Origin: Hermetia illucens
Taxonomy: Eukaryota > Arthropoda > Insecta > Diptera > Stratiomyidae
Length of the DNA: 64,000 bases
NCBI RefSeq assembly: GCF_905115235.1
Contig: NC_051855.1
Location: forward strand, 13,816,388 to 13,880,387
Direction: 5' to 3'
Shown here piece after piece: positions 54,601-63,559 of this stretch. The stretch's first letter is position 1, and the number at the start of each line of letters is the position of its first letter. The notes under the pieces were generated by a model. It did no database searches, was not told where the DNA came from, and saw only the letters and a list, made by a program, of their open reading frames with translations. The translations under genes were made by a program, and so were the position numbers.

Positions 54601-57600
54601 ATTTATGATTGACATAGAAAAAGAATCTGGCGAAATATTCGACTATAAAGAAAGTATCAACCCTCATAATTTAGAAGTGGTCAATAATTTAGATCAACCC
54701 CAATCGCCTATACAATTAGAGACTACTGTCAATATCCCACCTCCGTCACCATCGCTAATTCAAACCACGTCTGTTCAGCATATACCAAATGCAGCAATGG
54801 AGGAAGTACTAGGTATGAGTCCACCTCCGCTGCCAAATCATACGACACTCAATTCACCCCTGTCTGGTCTACCACTACGAAAGCCATCACGACTAAACCA
54901 AATGGGTTCCTCAAGAGATCCTTCAGCTAACTCAAAAACTTCAACTAAAGCTCCCTTCTATTCTCTAACCAGAAAATCCACGCATCCAAAGACAACAAGA
55001 CAACCAACCACAGCTAGTACCACAGCAACAATCCTTTCATCAGAAAATTATCACAACGTAGTAAACGATCCTATTTTTTCAACTAATGAAACGCACCCAA
55101 CAACGAGCTTTCCACTAGAGCAATCTTTCAAAAAGCCTACCCGGTATTCTAGCCATCGGTTGCCAATTACAGTTAAACCTTCAGTACAGGTTTCAGTTTC
55201 AACATCGGTGACATCAACAACCCGGGCTCCAGTTACTAAAATACGGCTCCCTAGTTTGGTTTTGACAACTAAGTTGAATTATAGTAAGAAAAAGGGTGGT
55301 AGCAATGAGAAAATTTCAGCACCGATTAGTGATACCAAACTACAGATTGGGGGGGTTACACCAAGTATTCAGGTCTCCAATCCTAATACCGGAGCAGATG
55401 ATATATCAATACATTCCTCAGAAGCCGCTCAGACAAGCCAAGAAGACATGTTAAATGATTATAAGAAATTTCCGGATGAAATTCTGGTTGCTGGATCTGA
55501 ACAACCAATTATAGTTCAGAATCATAATGTAACCACATCCTCTTTTGCACATAAAGAAACCGTTACGATCGAAAAAGCGAAAATAAGCACGCGTACACGC
55601 CTTGTGAGCAAAATAGTATTACCCACAAAGTATATAACTAACACAAAAACCCTTACCGTGACGACAACTAAGACGACAGTTATCAAAAGTCAAGGGGTAC
55701 CCTCTACGCAAACCCTCATCTTAACCACCACACAAACCTCAACACTGGTAGATACAGTAACGCAAACACAAACTGAAACCCTGCTCCAACCTACCAAAAT
55801 TACAATTGATCCCACTACCACGACCCAACTATATACCACAGTGACAACCGTTTACACAATTCCACCCCCTCATAATCCTGAAAAGGAGCCAACGCCACCA
55901 GATGATGTAATTGACGACATAATTGATGATATCGTTGATAGCAGTTTTGTGGAAACCACGCCGGCTCTAGGTGGAGTTACATCTAATCAACTACCCCATG
56001 AGACAACAGCTGCCCCATCCGTAGTTCTTAAGGTACCGAAAATTGCTCCCTCGCTTTCATCACGCACGCCAAATTTACCTAGCAATCAATCAACCGGGCA
56101 ACATGATAGCATTTTTGTAGTTATGACAGATCAGAAGAATGTTGGTCTCATAAATTTAGGTACCGATCGGGAGCATTTGGCACCCTCCCACAATAGTGTG
56201 GACGACCCAGATGACAATAAGCATGTCGACAATAATCTGGAATCAATTGATTTGCCTCATCGTGATGAAGACACAATAAACGGTGAATCGAACCACGTTC
56301 TCTTGGGAGGAGTTCTAATAGCCTCCCCTCCAAAGGCTGCTGATAGCCTGGAATGCCGCCCCGACTGCAAAGGATCACGCAGTGAATTATGTCAGAATAT
56401 AGATGGCCATATGCGTTGCGTTTGTCGGGCAGGATTCGCAAGGATGTTCCCTGATAGGCCATGTAAACGTATGACCCTTTTACTTGAAAAAAAAATGCCA
56501 TTGAATAACGAATGTATCTTCTTTAGCTACATATACGTACCAACTGAGCCTGCCATTACACAGGATCGGCAAGGACATCCTGATATACGATGAAAGCTTG
56601 GTGAACAAGGAATCAGAAACATATTTCAATTTGGCCAGCCTTACTCACGAAGCACTGGATCGCATGGTGATGCAATCTGACTTTAGAGATATCTACCATG
56701 GAGTACATGTTACAGGGTTGGATCGAGCCCACAATGGCAATGGCATCCTTGGGAAATTCTACTTACAAGTAAATGTTTGCCGATTTGTATCTTTTAGATT
56801 TTATTTCGGTGTCTAGCTTTCAGACAGCAGCGATGAGCAACGACTAGTGGACGTTTTTCGAAAATATTTGCGTGGTACCAATTATAGTGTAGGCGGCACA
56901 GAATTGTATTCAGCTCAAACTAGTGGGACTGACGACTTGGAAGCAACTGGTTAGTCAAATATATACAAAAATCATTTTTTGATTAGCTTATTCCTATCCG
57001 TTCTTTCATTGAAGATTTCGATGAATGCTTGGATCGACAATTTCACGATTGTTCAGAAAGTGCACATTGTTTCAACTTGCATGGAACCTACACATGCAGT
57101 TGCAAAGAGGGTTTTGCAGATCTTTCCGAGAATCCTGTCTACCCTGGTCGTATTTGCTCAACAGAGCAAATTGGCTGTGAGAAGTGTCACTACCATGGCT
57201 CATGCTACTCCAGAGATTTCCTGGAGTCAAATGAGAATGCATATTGTGAATGTTTTCCGTGGTATGCAGGAGCATCCTGTCAGCTGAATTTGAAAATTCT
57301 TCTTATAGCTCTCGTAGCTTTCGGAGCACTGCTACTGATCCTTCTTCTCTTCTGCCTGCTGATAACATGTACCAAACGCCAAAAAAATCGAAGCATGCAA
57401 GCTATCATATCTGGTATAAACATCCTCCCACCAAAAGGTAAAGGATTTATGGGGAGCAGCGATAAGCTCATGAAAGTTGATAAACGTGCCATGATAAAGG
57501 ATTCCAGCAGCGAGGCCAGTAATAGTTTGGACACACTTCCGTATACTGCTAAGGTTAGTTACTAAATTGTGTTGAGTATGAAAGTCAGATTACTTCTATT

Positions 57601-59439
57601 TTATCTGTTCATAGAAGAGTTTCACTAAAGATTCAATTGCTATTAAGAAACAACCGATCATAGATAGTTCACAACGGCATAACGCAATGAGTTCTGCAGC
57701 ACAAGATTCTGATCGACACTGCAATTTACTCGACCAGAATGATCGATCGCTTACAGTCATGATCCCCCGTGCGAAATATCATCCCATGCTATCAGGGTTG
57801 AGCAACGAAAGCAATTTAGGACAATCGTCGATCATCGCAGGTTCTTCAGCAGTACCTGAGGCTAAATTGCTAGGTTATTGGGACGCAGGTGTCCCTACCA
57901 CATCGCCATCGAAAAAGCTATCATCAGCCAGCTCTAAACAAAATAATACTCTACACGCAACTTCCACAGGCGCATTGGTTTCAGCAGGTTTCGAAGTTTC
58001 CGCCACAGTTGGGCAACAGGATCTAGTATCGACGTTGGATAGTAAATCTCATTCAAAACAAAAAGCCGCAATGGCGCAACACAGCGCTCGAAATTCAATT
58101 CCAAATAGTGATAGTCATTCACAACTTGGTGGCGGAATGTACAAAAAACAATCCTTGGTAGACAAGTATGATTCTTTGATATTTTTGTATCTATAGCCAA
58201 ATTTATAATTCACCCTCTTTCTTTGGCAGCAATATCTTCATGGATTCAATTGATGCATGGTCGGGGACGCTACATCATACTGAACTGTAAGGAATACCAT
58301 CAATTCCATTTAAAAGGAAGTCATTTTTTTCAACATTTTTTTATCTTTTTATCTTTTCAAATGCAGAACAGCATCGGAAGTGCGATCATACGACGAAACG
58401 ACTATCCAGCCGCAAACGAAATCATTCCTCAGTATGTACGATAAACAGCTATCGAACATGAATAATGATGTAAGTAGTATCTTTGATTTAATTATTATAA
58501 GCTTTTGACGTAACTCCTTACGGTGAAAAAACCAAAGGAGTTGAAAGTTTTCTTCATCTTACTCCTCTCAATCCCGTCGTCCAGGGTTCGAATTATTATT
58601 AAAATTGGTTCAATGTCTCTTTTTTTTGAGGATGTGGAAATCTTCTAAAGACACTGGCCTGGACACGGCAATGTGAGGGATTCTTACCCACGAAAACCAT
58701 CCCCGTTTCCCCCATGACCGTGGAACCACTATAAGGCTTTACATCACGGGGCGGAGTCAGCTCATTTTAGCTCGGTCACCGTTCATGCGAAACCGCGCTT
58801 TTCTCGTCTCCTCTGCCTTTCACAGTTTGCTCTAGATAGATGCGACCATGGAGTTGATTGCATCCCAGTCTTCCTGACATGCTAACATTCTTCGCACCAG
58901 ATCCTCTGGTACGAACACCTCTCCTAGAGTCTCCTCTAGGTTCTTCCTTTCTTCCACAAACTTTGGTCAATGGAAGAGTACGTGCTCTGGGTTCTTTGGG
59001 ACTCTACTGCAGTTTGAACAATCGGATGAGGTATCCATTAAACTTATGCAGGTGCTGATGATATCTTCCATGCCGCCTCTCCAACCACTCCTTGATGGCA
59101 GGGGTCAGCCTGTGCGTGTAAACAAATACATTTAGTATTTTTTAGGAATATCGCCTGAAATTCAATTAGTGCGTGATTAAGATTAATTTTCAAATCTATT
59201 CCAGGAGGCGAACACCATGGCGGAACGTGATGTTGGTTCGACGTTTCTTCTGCCACACACGCACCTTTATAAACCAGACAGAGTGGGTATAATTTTGATA
59301 ATTTTAATGATTTTTTTTGGTTTTTTATTTTATTAATTTTTTTTTTTATTATTATTATATAATATATTATATAAAATATTATATACGATTGATTTTTTAA
59401 TAGGGGAGTGACGATATATCCGGATTTGATTCCTTCTAA
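27570..59439 (+). CDS. Giant mucin-like EGF-SEA single-pass membrane protein
   Basis: One gene read from signal peptide to C-terminus. Proposed exons: 27570-27678, 40422-40469, 40822-48099, 50425-50819, 50915-51115, 51218-56468, 56527-56768, 56817-56949, 57015-57553, 57615-58165, 58230-58286, 58367-58469, 59205-59282, 59404-59439. They sum to 15021 nt, exactly 5007 codons, with all phases matching. Order: signal peptide, about 4500 aa of Ser/Thr/Pro-rich ectodomain with at least nine copies of a TYxYFTTxYxDG...SRxExxTNxVT module, an EGF-like domain, SEA domain, two EGF domains, one transmembrane helix and a tail of about 330 aa ending SDDISGFDSF. The extracellular bulk suggests an apical or cuticle-facing role (inference). 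I do not know the gene name with certainty; Drosophila CG33978 is a guess from memory. The 48099 donor is the least certain join. Confidence 0.85.
28383..28442 (+). ncRNA. Hammerhead-like motif, module 1
   Basis: CTGATGA (28393-28399), stem II AGGGA with TTCCT (one G-U pair, loop AAATATGG), GAAA (28419-28422), a minimal stem III (TA, loop TCGC, TA), then TT as a UH dinucleotide. Stem I pairs GGTTAGCA upstream with TGCAAGCT downstream with one A-A mismatch and two G-U pairs. This is the better preserved of the three modules. Confidence 0.5.
28522..28576 (+). ncRNA. Hammerhead-like motif, module 3 (partly decayed)
   Basis: CTGATGA (28531-28537), an unpaired A, a perfect 6-bp stem II (GGGAAC with GTTCCC, loop AACTG), then GAAA. 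Stem III and stem I are poorly conserved compared with module 1, so cleavage competence is doubtful. The middle module (28472) reads CTGATAA and has lost the core. Confidence 0.4.
28665..31494. other. Mucin intron 1, AT-rich, nothing identified
   Basis: Intronic AT-rich sequence without recognisable exon, repeat structure or transposon ORF. A 99-codon open frame at 30434-30733 has no domain features. Confidence 0.4.
31495..31706 (+). repeat. tRNA-derived SINE copy in mucin intron 1
   Basis: Starts with the tRNA-like head TAGCTGAATGGTTAGAGCAT (A box) and GCGGTTCAAATTTC (B box), followed by CACTGGTGGCAGTG, then GTGCTCTAACACACTTCAAG, AACGATTATT and an ATT tail. Relative to the 22.9-kb copy it lacks the middle block with CTCGGGCGAG. 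It is flanked by 12-bp direct repeats ATACTATTATTA (31483-31494 and 31707-31718), although these are low-complexity. Confidence 0.88.
31799..32200 (-). mobile_element. IS630/Tc1/mariner-superfamily transposase relic
   Basis: Minus-strand translation gives YFQQDGAPPHYAVMVRG near 32150-32100, the second catalytic Asp region (FQQDGAPPHY), then WPTRFPDLTPMDFY-like sequence and an open frame FSGVVKDTIFARRPRNLQEL at about 31995-31930, which is the family's C-terminal block around the third acidic residue. Frames change between these blocks, so the copy is dead. No terminal inverted repeats were identified. Confidence 0.78.
32210..34079. other. Mucin intron 1, unclassified
   Basis: AT-rich to 33.5 kb. 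From about 33.75 to 34.08 kb the composition becomes more balanced and may be part of a repeat joined to the LINE fragment that follows, but it is not shared with the second LINE copy at 39-40 kb and no domain was recognised. Confidence 0.3.
34080..34450 (+). mobile_element. I/LOA-like LINE 3' end (C-terminal ORF2 fragment)
   Basis: Starts at GAAATTGCAAGGATT, the point where similarity to the minus-strand copy at 39.35-39.73 kb begins. The open frame 34111-34446 encodes MEKFELLLEDENL, then CDEEEETDLQFVCGYPASS, LRRRYLD and NVLRFAKACDR, matching the region after RNase H in I/LOA-group LINEs (pattern EEEETxxHxxCxCP...RRRYLG...FAKAxG). Severely 5'-truncated. Confidence 0.75.
34451..37483. other. 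Mucin intron 1, AT-rich, little structure
   Basis: No exon or gene seen. At 36420-36480 a block resembling the 13.24-kb sequence (AGGAGTCCCAAGTCCGC) occurs. Otherwise simple AT-rich DNA. Confidence 0.35.
37484..37545 (+). repeat. Isolated copy of the hammerhead element's inverted-repeat end
   Basis: GAAATAATTAAGACTTG and the following pyrimidine-rich stretch (CTTTTTCTTTTCACTAGTAATATT..CCTTGC) match the left end of the 28.3-kb element. A CACTGATGA follows at about 37577 but without a paired GAAA core, so only the terminal part is conserved here. Confidence 0.5.
37546..39340. other. Mucin intron 1, AT-rich, nothing identified
   Basis: No coding or repeat signal recognised. Confidence 0.4.
39350..40300 (-). 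mobile_element. I/LOA-like LINE 3' region with RNase H relic
   Basis: On the minus strand the order is an RNase H domain (about 40120-39750: MENGLGVGVFSEKPI, ILFAAEECL, SDSRAALSTLN, VWSSHQVLLKL, then a broken HCG-type block), followed by MEKFELLLTGENL and the same C-terminal region as the copy at 34.08 kb. Stops and frame changes are frequent. It is in inverted orientation to the 34-kb copy, about 5 kb away, and ends only about 120 bp before the small mucin exon 2. Confidence 0.75.
40422..40469 (+). CDS. Mucin-like gene, 48-bp exon 2
   Basis: Bounded by TTTTCAG and GTAAGTT. With the phase-1 G of exon 1 it reads DVYIVEPTPALRLNSQ and ends again in phase 1, joining to exon 3 as DLTTILLLNNN. The perfect phase agreement on both sides supports this micro-exon. 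Confidence 0.8.
40568..40590. repeat. (TA)n microsatellite
   Basis: A simple TA dinucleotide run in the 352-bp intron between mucin exons 2 and 3. Confidence 0.9.
40822..48509 (+). CDS. Mucin-like gene, giant exon 3
   Basis: A 7.7-kb open frame after the acceptor AACTAG|AC. It encodes an N-run, then Thr/Ser/Glu-rich sequence with repeated modules: TYLTTFF (42911), YTTYTYLTTFFHESTTSISSR (about 43385), YTTYTYFTTIFVDGETEITSR (about 43716), YTTFTYFTTMYVG (44218), YFTTFTYWTTLYKDG (44366), and YTTYTYFTTQYIGEETV (44672), each ending in SRxExxTNxVT. A second recurring unit is GLVRLIDGTIIANSTTTLYQ (45091). A basic Ser/Gly/Arg block follows (45.6-46.0 kb), then an acidic block leading to RTKR|QAPGF at 46494-46505, a furin-type site. 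A second basic site RKRS is at 48162-48173. The exon probably splices at 48099 (CAG|GTAGGC) to 50425, or reads to the stop at 48509. Confidence 0.9.
48491..49324 (+). CDS. Mucin-like extension in the -1 frame
   Basis: A 277-codon open frame overlaps the end of giant exon 3 in the -1 frame. It is coding-like: basic segments (RKFRKILRKRRP, RRMSSAGHP) and then Thr-rich mucin sequence (ELKTVTQTGFNTIFETVV, VTRTQVQTHEIVLTLTRAT) that resembles the TVTTTKT...TQTSTLVDTVTQTQTE block at 55.65-55.78 kb. It ends at a stop at 49322-49324 with no transmembrane segment. It could be reached by a -1 frameshift at the TTTTTTA at 48496-48502, by splicing into the acceptor-like ATTTTTTAG (exon from 48505, which needs a phase-2 donor I could not find), or it may be continuous with exon 3 if one T is missing from the assembly. 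It would then give a secreted form. Confidence 0.6.
   Translation, partial: STFFSVTDLSGKSPLMPKVETNNLQITGEKEEIYNMNMFREQQLAEIPVNINLNRHIKLIYKRNTIELSNIYNSTIQGNNGGKDSEKMTEQVTGRKFRKILRKRRPLQADDDIHDHPIERKTSEVKRNKPRRQTVIVRRRMSSAGHPTTFASSGGIGSNQRTEPMRRTKLVRRKITQMPTITDTKSAEFITELKTVTQTGFNTIFETVVRQKTYTYVVDRVHNSEHLIQSSTLVRDQIVTVTRTQVQTHEIVLTLTRATPTTSIPMSLTTSAILNGS
49560..49960 (-). mobile_element. mariner transposase relic in mucin intron
   Basis: Minus-strand translation gives DPKDFLRRFMAVDKTWVNW from about 49880, matching the mariner block around the first catalytic Asp (pattern DPxxFLRRFxTxDETWxxxY); the family's DETW reads DKTW here. Further on come FTQRMCCDDY and KGDCHSFLGFTG, the eroded equivalents of the PSAGKVMATVFWDSHG region, in changed frames. 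Dead fragment of a plain DNA transposon. Confidence 0.75.
49961..50424. other. Mucin intron, AT-rich
   Basis: AT-rich intronic DNA before the acceptor TTTTCAATAG|CG at 50424/50425. No other feature. Confidence 0.5.
50425..51115 (+). CDS. Mucin-like gene, exons at 50425-50819 and 50915-51115
   Basis: The first exon begins in phase (needs one upstream base), reads EISISTTPLTSIYDKG and an acidic stretch, then SNGVEVIVAGDKSK, and ends at CCAAG|GTAGGT. After a 95-bp intron (acceptor AATTATAG) the second exon carries another repeat module, CLTTYTYRTTYLQDGTTTIESR followed by EKVISNIATEE (51 residues in all with flanks), and ends CACGT|GTAAGT in phase 0. Confidence 0.85.
51218..56468 (+). CDS. Mucin-like gene, second giant exon
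   Basis: A 5.25-kb exon after TTTTTTGCAG, phase 0. It starts with two more modules (FHTTYTYLNTILDNELP, later YLTTFTYFTTVL with VENVITES), then a His/Pro/Gln-rich disordered ectodomain (52.7-53.9 kb, e.g. QQFHQQHHINYPEG), further Ser/Thr-rich sequence, a Thr-dense mucin block at 55.6-55.85 kb (TVTTTKTTVIKSQG, TTTQTSTLVDTVTQTQTE) and an EGF-like domain at the end (CRPDCKGSRSELCQNIDG, CVCRAGF). It ends in phase 1 at GTAAAC|GTATGA; reading past this donor soon loses the family pattern. Confidence 0.9.
56527..57553 (+). CDS. Mucin-like gene, SEA, EGF and transmembrane exons
   Basis: Three exons (56527-56768, 56817-56949, 57015-57553). The first two encode a SEA domain (TYTYQLSLPLHRIGKDILIY, SETYFNLASL, VHVTGLDRA, ILGKFYLQ, then RLVDVFRKYLRG). 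No GS-VVV type autocleavage site is visible, so cleavage is not predicted. The third encodes a calcium-binding-type EGF (DFDECLDRQFHDCSES, GTYTCSCKEGF), another Cys-rich EGF (CEKCHYHGSCYSRDF, CECFPWYAGASCQ), a transmembrane helix (KILLIALVAFGALLLILLLF, then CLLITC) with a TKRQK stop-transfer, and the start of the cytoplasmic tail. It ends at CTAAG|GTTAGT in phase 0. Confidence 0.92.
57615..59439 (+). CDS. Mucin-like gene, cytoplasmic tail exons to the stop
   Basis: Exons 57615-58165, 58230-58286, 58367-58469, 59205-59282 and 59404-59439. They read KSFTKDSIAIKKQPIID and a Ser-rich tail, then NIFMDSIDAWSGTLHHTEL, TASEVRSYDETTIQPQTKSF, EANTMAERDVGSTFLLPHTH with LYKPDR, and finally GSDDISGFDSF and stop. 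All joins agree in phase. The last exon is only 36 bp and is supported by its acceptor TTTTTAATAG, its phase and the acidic, motif-like C-terminus. The donor at 59283 (AGA|GTGGGT) is weak; GTATAA four bases further would change the phase. Confidence 0.8.
58610..59110 (-). mobile_element. R1-type LINE 3' end in a mucin intron
   Basis: Minus-strand reading gives the ORF2 C-terminus CSNC...NPEHVLFH, PKFVEERKNLEETLGEVFVP and EDLVRRMLACQEDWDAINSM, matching the pattern C-x2-C...EHVLFxCPxF...NMVxxMLxSxExWxAV of R1-group LINEs, followed by a 3' UTR-like stretch to about 58610. It lies antisense in the intron between tail exons 58367-58469 and 59205-59282. A few stops interrupt it. Confidence 0.8.
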
Positions 59440-60957
59440 CCGAGTTCTTCACTAGAAATCGAAGTAGCTACAAGTATTCAGGGTTTCCACGTAACAAATT
59501 TCATTTGGTTTTAGGTGAGGAGGTTTCGAAACAAAAAAAATGGGAGAAGTACAACATAAGAAAGTCATATTTATACAGGTTTTTTATTGCATTTCTCCGT
59601 GGTTTTAACAAAACTTGTCATACGAAATGATGCAAGAAACATTTTACTTTCTTTATGTTTTGGTTATTGTTATTTATTGTTATTCATAATTTTATTGTAT
59701 TTAAATGTATTTATTGAAATTAATTTTAAGGAACAAGTTAAAAATGTATGTTTGCGATGAGCGAATATTGAGAAAGTCAAGTCTAGCAAGACATATAAGT
59801 GAATAGAAAATGAAAGCGTTAATAATTAACAGAAAAGGAAAAAATAAAACTCATAATGTGCCACAAATATTTTACAAATAGAAAATGAGAAGAACGAAAA
59901 TTGAAAATGTAGCAGAATATATTATCAGAATATTCCGAATATTTTGTTTAATATTCGTACAGTTTTATGCAATCTCATAGTAATATGAGATTACATAAAA
60001 ATATTTTTAAGTTTTAAATTTATCACCTTTGGCGAATTTTGTAATTTCCATTTTCCTGATATTGCCACCCATTAAGGATAGTAGAGAATAATCTGTTGGA
60101 TTAGGAAATTTGGATTTGAAGATGGAAACTATATTATAAAATATATAGAAGTCGAATAGTAAGTACAAATTTAAAGTAACAAAATGACGAAGGTGATAAA
60201 TTGTTACTATTATAAATATTTTCCCAAATTATTACAGGGAGAAATATGCTTTATTTTATTTTAAACACTTATGCTGTTGCTATTTTTACAAATTTGTTAA
60301 CATACCATTCAATTGAACAGTATATTTAAAATTGAGTAAAAAAAATGACTAAACGTCAGCCATATTTGCTTCTCTGAATTCGGGAAAAGGGAATATGAAA
60401 AATATACTGAGAATCGATGAAGAGAGTGAAATGGTCTTATTTTTTTGAAAGCTTCATTTGTCGTTTAGATATTTACTAAGCTTTTGAATTTTTTAGATAT
60501 GTATCCACTATCTTATTTTGGAAATGTTTAAGTTCAGCTAGGGCTCACTGAAATCGAACAAAACCTTCCGGAAGTTTGATGAAAGCTCGGTTGAAGTTTT
60601 TCTTTAGCAGCAAAATGCAAGATTACAAGAAGAGCAGATAAAGGTGAGTCAATGAAGAAGTTCATGGTATTTCTCGGCGTGTGACTTTGGTCCTGTCATT
60701 AAAATTGGTGTTAAAATCACCGTGACGACTACGAGCAACTTGTATCAATAGGGGATGCATTCAGGTCAAGAGTATTCATCAGTTTTAATATGTTACTTCT
60801 CTAAGGATGTGGGAAGTGGACTAGAATCAATTATACCATAAAAAAGTACGAAAGGTATTCAGGATAATAATCAAACCGCTATGAGAAACCAACAGGTTAT
60901 GCTGTTCCAAATCAGATGGAAAATGCTACTTCTGTACAAACTCAGTTCAGCTCTAAT
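59440..60957. other. Mucin 3' UTR and AT-rich intergenic DNA
   Basis: Very AT-rich. A plausible poly(A) signal AATAAA is at 59843-59848, about 400 bp after the stop. No gene seen beyond it. Confidence 0.4.
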
Positions 60958-60959
60958 TA

Positions 60960-61128
60960 TAGTCGAACCTGGTTAATTCCTTGAAATCGAAGGGACCAAT
61001 GAAAAACTTCGAATTATCCAAAATTCAAATTAAGTAAATTGGGAGTAGGAAATTCAAGGGACCAAGAGAAAAGTTTGAATTATCCAATATTTCGAATTAC
61101 CCGAGTTCGAATTGTCCAGGTTCCACTG
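60960..61128. mobile_element. pogo/Tigger-like MITE
   Basis: A palindromic element of about 170 bp. The right end is CAGTGGAACCTGGACAATTC when read inwards (complement of 61109-61128), next to TA. The left end TAGTCGAACCTGGTTAATTC is its imperfect partner. Internal repeats AAGGGACCAA and TTCGAATTATCC occur in mirrored and direct form. Such CAGTnGAACCTCGATAATTCGAA ends with a TA target are characteristic of pogo-group non-autonomous elements. No coding capacity. Confidence 0.75.
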
Positions 61129-61130
61129 TA

Positions 61131-62760
61131 TTATTGATAACAAGCATCACGGCTCGTCCAAAGGACCTTGGCATTTTACTAAAGAAGGACATAAAAACTA
61201 ATTTAGGAGTACTGAATGGAAAGTTGCTTTTATCGGATCTTGGGCTATAATAAGTGATTTATTAAGGAATAAGGTCCGATTAAGCTTAGAAAGCCGTCTA
61301 TGCACGTATAGAAATATCGTCCTAACACTTTCTATATTAAAGATTTTCTTAAATAGTATTCAGTCGTCTCTGGTTCAGGGAATTTTCGGGTCTATTTTAG
61401 ATATGCCCCCAAACATCAATAGGACATATATTCGTTTTCGTCGCAAATCAATTATTGTTGGCTATAATTCAAATACAAAGAACTTATTCAACCATTAACT
61501 TAAAATATGCGAGCCGAAGAATCGAGGAACATGTCCATCAAACCATAAAATTCGGCTTGTTTCTGTGTTTCTTTAACTTCTTATTCTTATAAATTTTTCG
61601 TGTCGCATGACATCTGTTGTATTCCTTTTTTTCTTAAGGTCGATTCAAAACCAAATGGAATTGTCCTGGCACGAGGTAACCAGAAAAAATCAACTTATGT
61701 TTCTGCTGCAAGCTACATATCGGTGGTGAAAACTATAAAAACCCAGCGGTTAAGGATTTTAATTATTTTCAAATCAACTCCGCAAACACTACGTCTCTGC
61801 TGTTGTCCTTTTTTTCAGAATAATTTCTGCATGTGAAATTGCTTTTAGCAACAGCATGTTTGAAACTGCTGCACCACACTAAACACTGAAGACATATTTT
61901 CAACCTACTTCAGCTGTTGTTCAGGGGATGAGGTGCACAAAGCTCCCAGAGCTGTGTTGCTGGCTGGATGCTGAATATCTCTGACCATAAGAAATAGCAT
62001 CCTTGCGCAGTATTCCCAAATTTGAAACTATATGGATGCCAGCAGTAGCAACCAGACAGCAGTATCAAGAAATTTCAGTTAGTTGATATCCTGGGAGCTG
62101 AATGGTCTTCGACACCATCATGCTGATCCAGCTTCAGCTTCGCAGGATGTTCGTGCTTCAAACATCCTAAAGTCGGTTCCATAAGGAATGGAGAATATGT
62201 ATTCTGAGTGGATCAAGTAAAGGTGAAAGGATGGTTATCCTGGACAGTAGTGACGTGTGCCTCTACAGAAGTTTAAAGTTTCCGATTTGGCGCCAAATTT
62301 AGAATATGTGTCGAACTGGTGAATGTGTTTTACGAATCTATTCTGATAGAAATAAAAACAAATTGGAAGAATATTCTATGTTTAAGTGTACAGCGATGTG
62401 ATCGAATTTTCTCATTAGAAAGGTCGTGACTCATTATTAATAGCGAACCTTGTGACAATTATTCTCAGAGAAGTTATATTCGAGGTGACAATAAAACTAA
62501 ATTGATCCTTAAGTGGTAACTACCATCGTAAAAGGAAGGAGATTGAAATGATTAAATCTGGGCTTGCAGGGAGGACAGATAATAATAAGTTAGGTCCACT
62601 ACATTTTACGCAGCGCAACTAAACATAAATTAGATGTACTACAAAAGATATTATGAGAAGACGTTATTCCTTTCCACACATTATGGGTTATTTAAAAAAA
62701 CGCCGCCTGAGCATTCATTAACCCTCGGCTTAAGCAGTAAAAGGAATTAACAAATGGAAA
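61131..62760. other. mGluR upstream region
   Basis: No gene found. A short frame near 61640 (GIVLARGNQKK) resembles a retroelement motif only superficially. The promoter and 5' UTR of the receptor gene should lie toward the right end, but no distinctive elements were seen. Confidence 0.35.
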
Positions 62761-63180
62761 ATGATGAGTTCTGTTCGGGCAAAACATGTCCTCGGTCGCT
62801 ATTCGTCATTTTATCATTTCATGTCCATTTATTTGTTGCTATATGCTGTTAATTCAGTGATTATAGTCAATGTGAGAGCAGAAAACTTAGAGCATAATGG
62901 CAAAATTATACGAATCACAGGCGATATAATTTTGGGCGGTATATTTCCTATGCATGAGCATAGCTTAGATGGTGCACGGCCGGATTATCCTTGTGGAGCC
63001 GTTAAGGAGGAGAAAGGAGTTCAAAGGCTTGAAGCTATGCTATATGCAGTTGACTTAATTAATGCCGATCCACATTTATTGCCAAACACTACGATTGGTG
63101 TTTTAATTATCGACTCGTGTAGTAGTGATACATATGCTTTAGAACAATCAATGGAATTCGTTCGTTACTATATGAATCAG
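62761..63180 (+). CDS. mGluR: Metabotropic glutamate receptor, first coding exon
   Basis: Class C GPCR for glutamate; presynaptic modulator at insect neuromuscular junctions and in the brain. This exon (140 codons, ending in phase 0 at ATCAG|GTAAGT) has a signal peptide (hydrophobic [19 protein letters not shown]) and the start of the ligand-binding Venus-flytrap domain: [16 protein letters not shown], then [40 protein letters not shown] and [28 protein letters not shown] and [13 protein letters not shown]-type motifs are diagnostic of mGluRs. An ATG at 62754 is out of frame, and the frame is closed by a stop at 62731, so 62761 is the start. The rest of the gene lies beyond the window. The alternative is its paralogue mangetout; the spacing [20 protein letters not shown] could decide with an alignment. 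Confidence 0.85.
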
Positions 63181-63500
63181 GTAAGTGTAGAGATTGGTTT
63201 CTGGTCTTCTAAATTTTCAATAATACCTCACTAATTATTTGGAAATCTAAAAATACTATCCCAGCCTTTGTAAATTTGCTTAGCGAATCGAATGACACAA
63301 AATTAATATATCTGAGTATTGAAACTGATTTGCATATTGACAATTTCAGATGTATTCAGAAAAATATTATCCTAACACTACCATCACTTTGTGGAGTTTG
63401 GTTTCTACATTTTCTCGTAATTAAATGTTTCATAAATACTGAATATCTTGTAATGACTACTAGAGATTATGCTGATCAAGGACCATGATAAGTAACCGTA
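63181..63500. other. mGluR intron 1, proximal part
   Basis: AT-rich intronic sequence after the GTAAGT donor, with no further exon recognised. Confidence 0.5.
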
Positions 63501-63559
63501 GGCGACCAAGAGGTGAGAGCTTTCCCAGAAATCTAAAAAGTTGGCAAAATTGACCATGA

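Noticed and set aside
61640-61690. Copia-like motif LARGNQKK
   Set aside because: Only a few residues match, with no adjoining reverse-transcriptase motifs.
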